The notes under the pieces: model-generated
What the model was told of the DNA's origin: nothing
The model's database searches: none
What the model saw: only the letters and a program-made list of their open reading frames with translations
Program-made: the position numbers and the translations under genes
Shown here: piece after piece, positions 12,630-25,689 of the stretch
Layout of the letters: each line of letters starts with the position of its first letter
How positions within the stretch are numbered: position 1 is the first letter of the stretch
Assembly (NCBI RefSeq): GCF_019649055.1
Contig: NW_026570225.1
Span: forward strand, 1,364,001 to 1,428,000
Reading direction: 5' to 3'
Source of the DNA: Paramacrobiotus metropolitanus
Taxonomy: Eukaryota > Tardigrada > Eutardigrada > Parachela > Macrobiotidae
Length of the DNA: 64,000 bases

Positions 12630-15600
12630 ATGGGGCATTTGCACGATGATCTGCTGTGTCTGGAGAGTCTGGAGACCTGTCAGACTCTGCCGTCGTTGCC
12701 GACGCGCGATCCCCTCATCCAGATTCACATGTTGCTGTCCCTTGAAACGCCTTATCAGTGTGCCTTTACAGAAACTTCCGTAGTAACGCGGAGGAAGCAC
12801 GAGATGGTGGCCCAGTGGATGTGTCAGGTATGTGTACACTGTCCACACTGTCTCCCTTTACACAGTGTACATTTGCCTTGATTCTCACCATTGACGCATG
12901 CTTAAGCACCTCTCCTCAGTGTACGGTAAGTTTTTTTGTTGGATTTTCCAGTGTCCGGTTGCATGGTTGCAAAAGCCACTGGCTACTTGTCATTGTTTTC
13001 TTATGAATCATTTATATTTCGGGAATCTTGTGTGGAAATGGGTTGTTTGAGAGAAAGTGCATGCGCTGCCGGTAGTACGAAGCCCGAGTTCTCGCTTTCG
13101 CTGCAGGTATCCGTTCTCCGCGAAGAGGACGTCTTTCCTACAGCGTTGAATATCTATACCCGCTTCATAGTGGCCCATCAGTCCAAGATGGACTCCGATA
13201 GTCAGCTGCAATTGACGGCGGCCTGCGCCCTTCATTTGGCATCCAAACTCCTGGAGTCCAGTCCGATGTTGGCCGATGAACTGGCTTACTTGACCGATGA
13301 CGCCTACGCGCCGGAGGATATTCGGGTGAGTGTTTTCTGGGCTTATTTTTGCTGTAAAAAGTAAAACAATAAATTCCGACCTCTTCTGTTTCGGGCGTTC
13401 GGGGCCGGCGAGAACTGTTTCGCTGGGTCAGTTCTACGGTGCCCGACACTGACGTCATCAAAGCACGCCGTTCTGTACGGAATTTTGGTTGGGTGGGGTC
13501 GGTGGTGCAGGGCGTTCCGCGGCCGGTTTCGTAATTAGGGGAAGCCGAAAAGCGAAAGGTATCGGACTGGCCGTGTTCAGTGTGATTTCGTCAACGGAAA
13601 CAATGTATTGTGAACTTGCGATGGCAGTGTGGCTTATCGTCGCCAAACAAAATACGAGATGAGATGCCTATCCAATGTTAAACACAAACTTTGTAGTTTG
13701 TACTCCAAACGTTATAAGCAAATTGCCGACGTTCGCTCTTTCGTAATCGAATTTTCAAAAATAACGCATTTTCGAAAAAATTCCGGTATTATAAAGTTCA
13801 AGTACAGATAGAGTTTGCTTTAAATGTTTACGATTTTTCAGTCGTACAACTTTACCTCGTAAATAATTTCCGGTAATTGTTGCGGCAGAGAAACTATTAC
13901 TGCATTAATTATGGTTTTTCTTTTTCATGATACTGCACCATTTAGGAATTCCTTTGTAAGCGTTGGCGCGTCTTGTCACGGTCAGCTGGTCTACTCTTTG
14001 AATCCGCCATAAAAGTGTCAGACTGTAGTCCGACTTGAGCGCAACTGCATCCGTGATTTGAATACCGCGTCGATGCTTGGTTTCTTTATTTGAGATTTTT
14101 TGGAATGTTCCGGACATTTTACTCTTTCATTTTCACTCTTTTTTTGTTTTTGATAAACTTTTTCGAGGAAAACCGGGATCGCCGCAATCATCGGGTTGCC
14201 GGGATCATCGCAATTTAACTGACCTTTTCGAAGGGCACCGTGTTGATGTTTCGTAGGATTCGTTGCCGGGAACTTTAAAGATAAGGTGCCGAAACGCGAA
14301 CTTCATGTAATCGGAAGCTAAACCCCGCCGAAAGTGCCGTGTTAACGTTCTGCGTCTTTGATGGGCCTTTGCGCGAAAGTCTCCGATTATGTTTAACGAT
14401 AATAAAAGCGAGCAAATTTCCGCCTTCGACCTAGTTACCTTTCTCACTTGAGGATCGCCTGCGCTGCTAGCTTGTAATGAAGTTCGCGTATCTGCCGTAT
14501 CACATGAGGAAAATGAAAGAGAAGGAGAGGAAGCGAAATTCCGATAAGAATTGCAGTTAGCGTTAATGTTAGTTACTTACTTCCGAAGAGGCCGAACAAG
14601 CCGTTAAGCTGTAAAAACTCTTGAATTCAAATACAACCTTTTCGCCTCCATCAAGGCCAAGGCTGCATTTTTCCGTGGGTTAGTTAGGGTCAGGAGATTG
14701 GTTAGCGCCTCGCGGTATGCGTTCCAGGAAGACGATTTTGAGCAGATTGATGTGCGGGGCAATGCCGATTCGAAAAGGGCGCCATGAGACTAATCAACGT
14801 CGATTTGATTTCTCATGTGTATCAAATAGTCCTATCGTTGGGTAATCTGCTGCATTCTTCTCTCTTGGGTAAATACGCACACATTTAGGTCAGAATCGGG
14901 TGAAACAAAGCCGTCATTAAGCACTCTTCCATTAAGGCCACTTGGGTGATAATTGCTCTCTGGCACAGAGCCTGGGAAGCATAGTAGCCAGTTGGAGCTT
15001 GCGTAATGGGCATTTTCAGCTACTTGTTGATTGTATGTTATCTGTGGTAACTCTGGTAACTAAGCGGCTCTCTGCTCTTACTACAGCTGATGGACATTGT
15101 CCTATTGTCGACTTTATCCTTCGATTTGCTCTGTGTGCCTCCGGGCCACTATGTGGAGGCCTATCTGACGCTACTGGGACTGACGGACTGGGAGCAGCGC
15201 CAGATCCTTAAAAATGAGACGTTGAGGCGCATTAATCTGGCTCTTATTGGTAAGTGGCCTTAGCGAAATAATAGGCTTAAGATGAAAAGACAATTGGTCA
15301 GTAATAATATTGTGTAATGTTTGCCAGTAAATTAATGTATGTTTCACTTGCTTTTGGCTTGGTAAAATTATTAAAATTACGCGGAGTTTTTCGCGAATGA
15401 TGTAAAACGATTTCATTCACCTTCCACAATGGTCGTGAAATTCTTCTTATACTGGCGCAGTGTCAAGCGCTCACATGAAGCTTGCCACATAATTTCTGTT
15501 TTCTCATTAGTTGAGCACGTGTATACCGGTACGATTTACGAGTATAATACATGAGTTGTGAAATTGAAACTTATGTAATTTCTTAAAATCTTTCAACAGT

Positions 15601-18600
15601 TGAATTCCCGGTTTTTTCTGTTCCAGTTAATCAAGCTGAAATGATAGTGTCTTGATGAATTCTTGGTGAACTTTTGGATTTTAAATATTGTCATCAGTGC
15701 AGGTTAATAATGCAGTGAAATGCAAATGAACCGATCCACAAATCATGACATAAGTGGGCACTGGGCAACCCCAGGAACACTATTTTAAACCCAGCTAGAA
15801 GCAGTTCCTTGTTCACGAGCAAACCTTGGGAACTTCAAAGTCATTTGGAAATTTAATGACGCTGGCGTGTTAGTTGATAAATTGCCGGAGACTCCGCAGT
15901 TGATGCTGCGATAAGAGAAGCGTCCACGAAAATGCGCTTTGAAAATGTTTGTTTCCCCACAGTGAAAAGTCTGACATTATGCTCATATCAACAGATGGTG
16001 GAAGGCGGTTGTGGTGCTAAACATTTACCAGCAAATGTCAAATAATTATTTTAATAGAGTACGTAGTATGTTCTGTCCTTAGCGATAAAGAGTCTGATCA
16101 GTCTAAAATGTGCAAATATTCATAAGCGGCCTGGGGCCGGTTCATACGAACGGAGAGGAATATATGTGCCGCCGATGTGTGGTTGTTTTTGTCAACATTT
16201 GACTTTTGGATACATTTTGGCATTCCTCAACAGTAGCCGCATCGTTTGGGCGCCAGAGACCGGCGACGCGACAAAACACATGAATAGGCATTCTAACTAC
16301 GGGTGTTGTTCTTTGACTAGCGTTAGTTATGGATGTTTTTGGTGATAATCAGGCCATTGTTATCCCATCAAGGCTCTTTAGCGGTTGGAAGGCGGAATAC
16401 TACTGTCCGTGTGCGGCATGTGGAACTGTTTTTTCCCGATTTGGAATTTCTGTTGACCTAGGTGCTCTGCTTACCCGGCGCGAATTTGTTCTGTTGACTA
16501 ATACCGGATAACGGTTTTTCCGAAAAAAATTTATGTAGTTTATGACTTTTGGCTTTACGAATTGCAAAGAAGCTAGAGAGCAGAGATATGCTACTAAGCA
16601 TTTTGACTGCACTTGCCAATTTACTGGTGCATCTGAAGTGGCAGAAACGAAAAAGGCGTTGGTATTTGTTTTGGTAACCGTTCAGATTTTGGAATCCTTA
16701 CCTCTGTTTTAATAGTAATCTTAAATTTTTTGTACAAAATTCCCGATTACTTGAACTTGGTTTTCCGTGTTAAGTTTTTCTAGCTTGGAACCGCTGGGCT
16801 TAGAACTTATTTTAATTAACTTATGACAAATAGGATTTGATTTTGTTTTCGATGAAAGGCTAAGTAGAATTCGCTAAATAATTAAATTAATAATAATTTC
16901 GTTGTTTAAATACGATTATCTTGTCCGAATGTGGCCTGATTCGGTTGGAGAGTTGATTTATATGGTTTGTTCTGCGGTTCGTGTTCATTTCGAGGTCTCT
17001 TGTGTTACGTGTAAGAGCTTAAGTGTATTTGTTGTTCACACTATTGATTAAACGGCACATCCCGCCTTTTTAATTGTATGTATTATGATAATCGAGAATA
17101 GCTTTATAGGGTTCAAAAAGGCAGAGGTTGTGTATGCGGCATCGTGTTCTAATATCGTAGTCTTCCGCCATTGATTAGATGTCTCTCTGCCACATTGTGA
17201 ATTGAAAATTATCAAATTTAATGCATAAAGCGTTTTATCACAGTTTTAAGTGTTTATTTGGGTTGATATTTGATAACTTGATGGCTACTATAGCAATAAT
17301 TACACTGCCGACACCCGAATTATTTCCTAAATAGACACTGGATTCACTGCCGTGTCTCTCTTCGGCTGGATCTGCTAACAGTTAGGTATGCAATACTAGT
17401 ACCTTACTAGTAGCAAAGGGGTGTATGCAGGGTTGAAGTTAATATACAACATAGTTTCGTTTAAACACAACCTGCTTTTAATTAAATATTTCGTTTTGGA
17501 GCTTAGCGGAAGTCTAGCGAACAGATACCCCAGTTCGATAGCGGGGCGTTGTCTAGGCGCCATGAAAAATGCCGATGCTTAGCCGTGATTTTGTGTAGAG
17601 GTTTTTATAGTACTAATTGGTAGTGTGGGAAAACTGCTACTGGTGCATGTTAAAATGTTGTATGATGATGACATTGATATAAGCATAGAGCAAGGTAATC
17701 GGTAATCCAAATTAGAAACAAAACCATGTGGAGCGAAAGTCAAAGTCAAGGGGAAAAAAGTGAAACGATGAAAGTGATTAATCAAGGATGATCGAGGACC
17801 GCACCCATGGGCAACGGCAACACGTGCCAGCGAAACCGATATGATTGCTCTGCTATAAACAGGCTCTGAATGTTACAGCCGGAAATAATCGACAATTAAT
17901 GAGCGGCTTTAAGCATTAGTATGGTAATTTGGAGTAATTTGGTCTTGAACATTTAAAATACATCGAAAAGCGGGTTGGACATTTATGAATGGAAATTGTA
18001 AAGTGAGCTGTGATTGCTGTGAAGCGGTTGAATGATTTAAGTGTTCCGCGCTCCCCATGCAGCTGGTGATCTTTACACTGAACTGATTTTAAGATGCTAA
18101 TCAGCGCTGCCGAAACTGAGACAGTCAATGGTGGGAAATGTCGACGTCAATTGCGAACATTTCTGTTTTGTGTTGTTGCCAAATGGGGCTGTTTCGGGCA
18201 TTGATCGGTGCAAATGTCTTGTTTTGCTATGGTTTTTTTTATGATGTTGCCAGGTTATGACAAGGTCTTGAGAATTATGTCCTGAACACTTTTTACAGAA
18301 CACTCACGTGGAAATTTATATAATTATGGAAAATTCTGAAGGAAAATTCCCCTGTAGTGTGTTTTAAGGCCTTTATCTCACTGCGATTGTAATTTGTAAC
18401 TAATTACGTACATCCTTGAATGGTGGGTGATTAAATAATCTACATTGCACAGTTTGCAGTGTTTCAGCTTTATACGCAGCCAAGCAGTTCGCATAAAGCG
18501 CTTTATTAATTTTCTAAAACGTCAGATGCAAAATTAAAAGTAATTAATATATTAGTTTCTTATATTATTGAATTCTGTGCCGGCAAAACGGGCGTTTGTA

Positions 18601-20440
18601 TGGATAATTGAATGAATGAATTCTTTGCTCACTGGTCAGTTGCGGAGTGGGCCTAGCGGTATATTCCGAATCGACGATTAGTTTGTTACACGAAAATGAG
18701 ATGTATGGTGAGATTACATCTTGTTGGTAGACGTTAAAGGAATAGTATCAAACATTTAGGATGATATAAATGAGCAGTGATCCCAGTGGCGATTACGCAA
18801 AGCCTCTTTCCGGCAGTCTCATTCGATCAGATTGGGGATCACGTTACGTACAAAAATGTGGTCAATCGTTGCGCAAAAATGGCCAGACTGAGCGTTTTGT
18901 TCGCTTCCAGAATGAATTTCCTGGTCAAAGCATAAGCCGGTGACTGGTATGTGTTCTCGGAAATGGCAGTTGATAATTAAACAGCTGACACACACAGGGC
19001 CGTTAAATGAGCGGAAACAACGTTTAATTAGGCGGCTGACAGTGAAACGGCCATTATGATAAGTACAGACTGGATGGTGTTAACAACTCAGTGATTGATT
19101 GGTATTTTGCCGGTTGCTTGTGGGTTTGTTAACGCTGGAATATGGTAACTAAATTTTCTTCGCACATTTTAGCGATCGGTTGGAAGAAAATTACATGTTG
19201 GAAAGATGTGACAATTACGTGTTATCGCTGTTATGTATGTTTTCCTGTTCATTGAGAGTATGATAGATAGAGCCTGCGCAAAATATGCGTGGGAAGCGCT
19301 AATTTGTGAGTTTTGTTAAGAATACAAGGCCGGCAATTAGTCGTTCGTGGCTTTTTTAAGGTTGGACACAATCATACAGGAAATATAGGTTTCGAAAATT
19401 AGTGAGCACTTGCTTCCGCTTGAGTGTTATGCACTCGCACCGTAAACGCATCGCTGTTGCCGTCTAATACATAAATGACAAATTAACGATGATAAATTTA
19501 CGTTAGCAAATCATAAAGTTACGTTAGTAAGATGCGCTTATACATATCTGTACACTTTATTATTACAAAAGGAGAAACCATTTAGATTTCACTGACAGAC
19601 GACAGCAACCGAATAACGCCTAATTCTGTATTTTGTTCGATAGATGTGGAGGTCTTATGTTGCAAACCATCGCTGGTAGCTGCGGCCTGCCTTCTCTCTT
19701 CCCTTTATGTCTACAAATACTGTGTGGGCAGCGCGGTTGGCCTTTTTGCGGAAACAATTGGAGTTACAACGGTAAACAATTTAAACGTTAAACGTATTCT
19801 TATTCTGTGCAAGTAAGTATGAGAATTTCTTAGATGTTAATTATGTTTTGCATACAAGGAAACTTTTTTGCTATTCCACAAGCCCGGCGAATGTTCAAGG
19901 CGGTGCAGATACAAATAGGATGCGATCTAAAATTTAAAATATAACCGGAAAAACGAGGCTATCTATATAGAAATGTGTGTAATACTATAACAATAAAAAA
20001 TGAAAGCATAAATTATTTGAGATGAAGATGAATTGGACGATAAGTTCGTATCTTATTTGTTGATGCAGGGTGATATTCTTCGTTTGTGCCAGTTAAGTAT
20101 GGCTGTCTGGGAAAGGCATCGTCCAGAGGTGTACGATGTGATTGAGGAATACCATTGTGCAATGGTAGAACGGCAGGACAGCGGTATCTCTTCAATGGCG
20201 GATGGGATGGAGGTACGGCCAAGCAGATCTGAGGAAGATTTAGGATGTGATGTCGATGAGGATTTCATGGAGGAGCTGCTGGCGGATGAAAGCCTGGGTA
20301 CTTCTGAAGGAGAAGAGTCCTTCGTGCGCGGTTATCAGGAATACCTGATCGACTCGGATTCTGGAATCCAGGACGATATTCACATTGTGCCGGCGCCATT
20401 TGCTGCCATGTCGGTAGAATGTATGGAGGAGACTGAGTGA
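12630..20440 (+). CDS. CCND: G1/S-specific cyclin D, 5 exons
   Basis: Regulatory subunit of CDK4/6-type kinases that drives G1 progression by phosphorylating retinoblastoma proteins. Exons: 12630-12827, 13107-13325, 15087-15249, 19644-19771, 20069-20440; phases are compatible and give 359 residues. The N-terminus contains the Rb-binding LxCxE motif (LLCLE, residues 8-12), diagnostic of D cyclins. The cyclin box follows: EMVAQWM, then EEDVFPTALNIYTRF, then HLASKLLESSP. The second cyclin fold spans exons 3-5. The acidic C-terminal tail holds DSGISS (273-278), matching the beta-TrCP degron consensus DSGxxS, and a second DSG further on. No Thr286-type degron of vertebrate D1 was recognised. Intron 3 is about 4.4 kb, unusually large for this window. 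Confidence 0.95.
15250..19643 (+). other. Third intron of cyclin D (4.4 kb)
   Basis: The longest intron in the window. It is AT-rich with stops in every frame. No nested gene, RNA gene or clear mobile element was recognised. Several short frames on both strands lack domain signatures. Conserved enhancers would not be visible from one sequence. Confidence 0.6.
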
Positions 20441-21372
20441 ATATCGGTCTGCAGAGATGTGGTTGCTCTGAAAAGTACCAAAAAAATTCTGGGTGATAAT
20501 TCATAAAGAGATTCCTAATGGGAAAACTGTTGGTGGGATTCGGAAATGTGTGGAGCAGAATAATGTTTCTCAGCAGTTGCGGAGTGCACCAGCAGTTACT
20601 GGAATTGAAACTGTCATGCCGTGCCTGTACGTCATGGAGGCGCGTGTACGCTGTACATGTTTTCCTGCATTTTTCAGTTCCATTTATTTTCTCTCCTTTC
20701 TGTTCAATTTGTGATAGGATTCAACTGTCCATTACTGACCACTGTAGAATTATTGAGAAAAATGTCTTAATTGAATGTTTTGAACGTAGTTGGATTGCTT
20801 ATAATTATTTTTGATTAATATTGCTTTCTTGGTTTGAATATTTGGCAGCGACTTTTTAGTTGTCAGTTTGTATATCGGCAGAGTTTTGCTGTGCAGAATT
20901 GTACGTGCTGTATTTCAGTACGTACCAATGTTTGCAACTTTTCAGTAAAAATGCACAGAATCCCAACCGGGCAGCAGCTATACGAGTCTACAAAAATAAG
21001 TATGTACTTACTAATAACTTACTTAACCTATTATTTGCAAAATCGTACATGCGTGAACAAACCTGTCCAATGTGTGCATAGCCTTTAAGTTTTAATGGAA
21101 GCGGTTTTAGATGATGCGTGAGTTAGGTACGAGTATTGTTTCTTGTTAAAGTTAAGAGTCCATGACACTATTGTGTCGTGATTCGTAAGGGATTCGTTAG
21201 CTTTGACACCGAAAAACACAGCCATACTTTGCGATTGCTTTATTCGGCTAGTTGTTTCGAAAACGACTCGGTTTATTTGTGTTTTCTTGAATTTTACTTA
21301 CCATAAATTTGGAACCGCTTACTCAGCTGTGATTCCTAATACGACATGGATACTTTCGCAAGTGTATCGTAA
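20441..21372. other. Cyclin D 3' UTR and intergenic DNA
   Basis: Downstream of the cyclin D stop codon the sequence is AT-rich without a supported coding exon. Several short open frames (for example 20493-20814) are in different frames with no recognisable domain and are most simply 3' UTR. Confidence 0.5.
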
Positions 21373-21444
21373 GCCCCTATGGCTCAGTGGTAGAGCATCA
21401 GTCTTGTAAACTGAGGGTCCGGAGTTCGATCCTCCGTGGGGGCT
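21373..21444 (+). tRNA. tRNA-Thr (anticodon UGU)
   Basis: A complete cloverleaf can be drawn. The acceptor stem pairs GCCCCTA with TGGGGGC. The D arm contains GGCTCAGTGGTAGAGC (A box). The anticodon arm has loop CTTGTAA with anticodon TGT, and the T arm contains GGTTCGATCC-like GAGTTCGATCCTC (B box). The CCA tail is not encoded, as expected for a eukaryote. There is no intron. An ATTTTTT run directly downstream serves as a Pol III terminator. Confidence 0.96.
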
Positions 21445-21453
21445 ATTTTTTAA
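21445..21453 (+). terminator. Pol III T-run terminator of tRNA-Thr
   Basis: A run of T residues begins immediately after the tRNA discriminator base, the usual RNA polymerase III stop signal. Confidence 0.7.
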
Positions 21454-21995
21454 TTCTATTCATTGCATTTTTCTTCATAAAATAATAACAGAATAAAATA
21501 AGAATAGCTTGTGAACGCGCGCAAATCATAGTTTTTTCTCAATGATAGTGGTGATTTACAATATTGTTGCCATAATTTTTTTTTAGTAAGTGCCGTGTTA
21601 GCAGGAATTTCTACCACATGTGTCTCCACCACATGAAGAAAACGATGTGAAAGTACGAGTACATAAGCATAGAAAAGGATAGATACTGTCATATTAATAT
21701 CACTAAACACAGTTTAGTAATATTATGAGACTGTACTTACAGATTGTACTCGTGCAGTTGTACAGTGTGTAATTAGTCTGTGTGTTTAATAATATGGGTA
21801 TGAAGCATGTACCTAAATTCTGACGTTTGAATTTAAAATATAGGAATAATTATTTGGAATTGTCGTACGGAATACCGAATATGGTATTTGATTTAAGGTG
21901 CTGCGCATGTTTGATGTTGCTGACAGAGGATAGAGTGCCACAGTACTTGCCATTTTGTCGACTATTTTTGTGAGCTGCAAACTCTAAAGCGCAAC

Positions 21996-24629
21996 ATGTC
22001 CTTCCTCGCTCCCAAACCGAAGCGCTCCATGTTCCAGTTGGAAGCATCAGACTTATTGTGTAAAAATTCATGTGGATTTTACGGCAACCCCGAATGGCAC
22101 GGATTGTGTTCCAAATGTTTTCGCGAATATCAGAAGAAGGCTGAAGCCAGCGCTGCAGCCAAGAAGACACGAACGAAGGAATCCCTGGAAGAGCAATCCC
22201 ATTCCACTCATCGTCCGCCTCTGGCCAAACCCGCCAACAAGCAAGTTATCACCACGTTCGATAAATTTGTGAACAAGAAGAAGCAGCAGTCCGAGAGAAA
22301 ATCGCACGCGCTGAAATCTGTCTTTGTCCCTAGTACATCGGCTGCAAAAGGTTGGTCAAAACTTAAAATGCAAATGCAAAAAAACGAATGCAAATGACAA
22401 ATGTCACAAATTTGAATAGATACTGTGCATATTGTGTTTTCGTGCTGTGCATTTTTTGGATTGTTGACGGTTGAGCGAATTGACTGTTGAGGTATAGTAT
22501 AGGTATTGGCATTTTCGGTTGCTGTGTTTTGTAGACTTCGAAGCGGCTCGTCCGAAGACGCAGCGCCAGATTAGTTCGGATGTCCATGAAGTGGTGAAGG
22601 CTTTCAACGATTTCCTACAAACACTCCCAAAACCGATGGCGGCCGATATAGCGCGTCGTGTACAAGTCGTAGCGAACAAGGTTCTGGAATACTCACAAGT
22701 GGATTATCCCATTGAAGAGCTTTCAAAAATTGTCAATAATTTCTATGAAGAATTCACGGAGCGCTTGAATCGCCACGAATTGTATGCTGGTATGTGCGCA
22801 ATTTTGTGGATAGGGACAAGTGTGCTTGCATGGCAATCCGCAGCACCAAAAATCCCAATTGAGTACGGTACATGGTCTTATCACTCTTATCACTTATGTA
22901 TTAATTTTTGTACTATTAGCCTAAGTACATGCACTGTAATGAAGTGCTCAAAAATGTTTGTAAGATAACAAGTAATGTTCACTCATTGTCCGTGCTTCGC
23001 ATTTTACTTTGTCTGTTGCTTCGCATTTTATTTTTACCAGAATAGAATAAATTATACATAATAACAGTTAACTTCTTTCTAGCATAATTGATAAATGGAA
23101 TAAGGGTTGTCCAATTTATGCGAAACAATTTTGTGCTTGTCGGTATTGTATCTTGCATTTAATACTACTAATTACTAGTAATTTACTAGTGATTTATTAC
23201 TAGTAAGTATTAATCTGAGGTAGGTATATAGAGTGATTACCGCAAGTTATACTGAAACTGCTTTGCAGAACTCAGCGAGGAAACGATAAGTAAACTCCTC
23301 GACTACTCAGAAAGTTACATCATTATCCGCAGTTACAAACACTTGTTCTGCCCACCGACCACGGATGACGAGGAAAAGGATCTCGCGATGCAGAGTCGTG
23401 TCCGGAAGCTCAACTGGGTGACGGCGTCCCGACTTGGCGCGGTGGTGGATGAGATGAACTCCGAAGTGGGAGAAGCCATGGATTCCGCAATTGCTGGTGA
23501 AAATTCCCAGGTTCCTTAATTGACTGTTGTTAGGTTGTTCATGCCGCAGTTGATTGCAGACATTCTGGAAGTGGACACACGGAAGACAGTGGACGCCAAA
23601 CTGAATAGTGTCGTCTCGTGCTGTCGTCACATCGCAGCGATGCTGCAGAAATCTGGCAACGGTCCACCAAGCGCTGACCAGTTCCTTCCGGCTGTAATCT
23701 TCGTTATTCTGCGAGCCAAACCACCGCGTATGCAGTCCAATATTAAGTTTATCCTCCGCTTTGCTAATCCCAACCATCTGCGAACGGGTGAAGCCGGCTA
23801 CTTCTTTACTAATTTATGCTGCGCTATGTCTTTCATTGAAACCATGGATGCCAAGTCGTTGGAGATGAGTGATGACGAATTCCAGCAGTACATGAGCGGA
23901 GATATGCCGTCATCGGCAATGCTGTATGAGCATCAGTCGTCTCTTCATGACGGACTGCGAAAGATGAACAAGAATTTACAAATTCTAAACGATATGACTG
24001 CAAGACAGGTACGTAATTTTTTTCAAATCGGTTAGAATGGGCCACTGTTTCATCATGCAAATTTCTATTTATCGTACTCAACAGTGCATGATTGAACTGC
24101 TTACGCTCTCCTTTTGTCAACAGTCAAACAGTTCACATTATGATAAAAATACTGTAATTTGTTTGAGTTTGCAACTTGTGCATTGCTTGTAAATTTCGGC
24201 GTTTCATATAAATGTTGCGATCGTAAAATAACCCCGCAGAATACATACCTAGTTATAAGTTACTAGCAGTTTAGTGTATGGATTTATGTGCAATAACAGA
24301 GCTGCCCGTGCACAGAAACATTTTATTTTGCGATTTCTTCCTTGGACTTGCTGTTCAAATTTTTTTTGATATTGCAGACCCGATTGATGGAGCGAATGGA
24401 AGCCGAAGATAGGTCGATGAAAGAATTTTGGGCATCTTGCGAGTCTCGATTGAAAGAATGCCAAGAAAAGTTTCCGTTAACGGTTAAGCCCCGAAGGAAT
24501 ATTTTTGATGGAAGTTTGTTAGATTTACCTGTTGTTAGTACGGAACCTCTGGTTCCACTTCTCAGTATTGAATCCAGTACTTCAGATTTATCTCTGACAA
24601 ATGAACCGGTAGATTTAAAAAACGAATAA
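21996..24629 (+). CDS. RABGEF1: Rabex-5 (RABGEF1), Rab5 guanine nucleotide exchange factor
   Basis: Early-endosome protein that activates Rab5/Rab21 through its VPS9 domain and binds or ligates ubiquitin through an A20-type zinc finger. Exons: 21996-22350, 22535-22789, 23269-23496, 23560-24008, 24378-24629, in compatible phases, giving 512 residues (human protein is 491). The A20 finger has C22, C26, C38 and C41 with the [12 protein letters not shown] core. A helical region ([17 protein letters not shown]) and the helical bundle with [19 protein letters not shown] precede the VPS9 core, where [26 protein letters not shown] and [10 protein letters not shown] match. Human reads GYYFTN, so one Tyr is Phe here. 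The C-terminal exon carries the [15 protein letters not shown] coiled coil. Overall the ortholog assignment is firm. Confidence 0.95.
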
Positions 24630-25689
24630 TGTTTTTCTGGTCAGTTGGATAAATGTGAACATTTTCTACCGTACGAGTATGAAAGTGTGGATTCTCCCGT
24701 GATGGTTTTCGTCTTTCCGGTTGGTTGGTTTAGTACTTACTCGTAGCGATTTTAGATGGTTATTTCGTTATTTCGAAAGCAAATTGCTTATCAGAAAACA
24801 TCCATACCTGCTGGATCTTATGACCCGCATTCGTGTAATCATATATAAAGATCCTTTTAACTTTAAAAGGTTTAGGAGAGAACAGTAAAATGCGACAAAA
24901 ACATTTGCTTACAGTTACCGTTTGCTGACGACCTGACGCCCGCCCTGTTGGCGAAATGAAAACTACGTAGCTGAAGCCCGGGTGCGTAGTACGCCTACGG
25001 ATACGTAATGCGTACCGTCCATACGCACGAGCATTTTATACACAGTTTTGTCCCGTTCGCGCAGCTGACGGCGGCTGCTGCTTTGTGCTGCGCGCCATTT
25101 AACATGATCTGATGCGAATTTTTGGTGTCGGTGCCAGACTGTCAGGTTCCGAACTCCTGCAGGTTGCACTTGTGACTTGTCTTGTCACTTGTCTTCTGAG
25201 CCTTTTGTGCTTTTCATTTGCAAATCCAGGAAGCTGCGATTTCGGATTCTTTTGTAATTTTGTTCCTGTAACAGCATGTATAATTGAGTTGTTTTAAATT
25301 AGGTTTTTCAGTGATTTTGTGCAGTTGTTTGTGGGTTTCTGGTTTGAGCAGGAGGGTTAACAGTCCGGGTTTCATGTTGGACAGACGCGAGTGATTCTGG
25401 TGCCAGCTGTTCCGTGTTCGTTGATGTTTTTGTTGACTTCTTTCGTATTCATTAACGCCTTACAACGGAATAATGCCTAGGTACTACAAAAGTAACGAAA
25501 TACAGTATATGTAGATCTTATTACAGTATTCTGTTTGGAAAAGTCAATCAAAATGAGGTATATCACAGTATTTTGGATTTTTAATAATGAATGGACTAAT
25601 AACTAATTCCCGACAAGTTGGCATTTTACGTTTTTCATGGTCTTTATAGGCGATATCCAACTCGTGCCATTACCCTCGCGCCAACAGTC
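24630..25689. other. Intergenic region between RABGEF1 and the LAMMER kinase
   Basis: RABGEF1 3' UTR followed by probable promoter and 5' UTR of the LAMMER kinase. A moderately GC-rich patch around 24930-25100 contains short frames but no domain. No RNA gene or repeat was recognised. Confidence 0.45.

Noticed and set aside
12936-13364. Longer N-terminal extension of cyclin D exon 2
   Set aside because: The CTGCAG acceptor at 13106 joins in phase to the exon ending QWMCQ and restores the cyclin box; upstream codons are intron.
22807-22968. Continuation of the RABGEF1 exon 2 frame past 22789
   Set aside because: A GTATGT donor at 22790 and the phase-matched exon at 23269 restore the Rabex-5 alignment; the extension is intron read-through.
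23307-23777. 156-codon minus-strand open frame
   Set aside because: It is antisense to the VPS9-domain exons of RABGEF1 and has no domain of its own.
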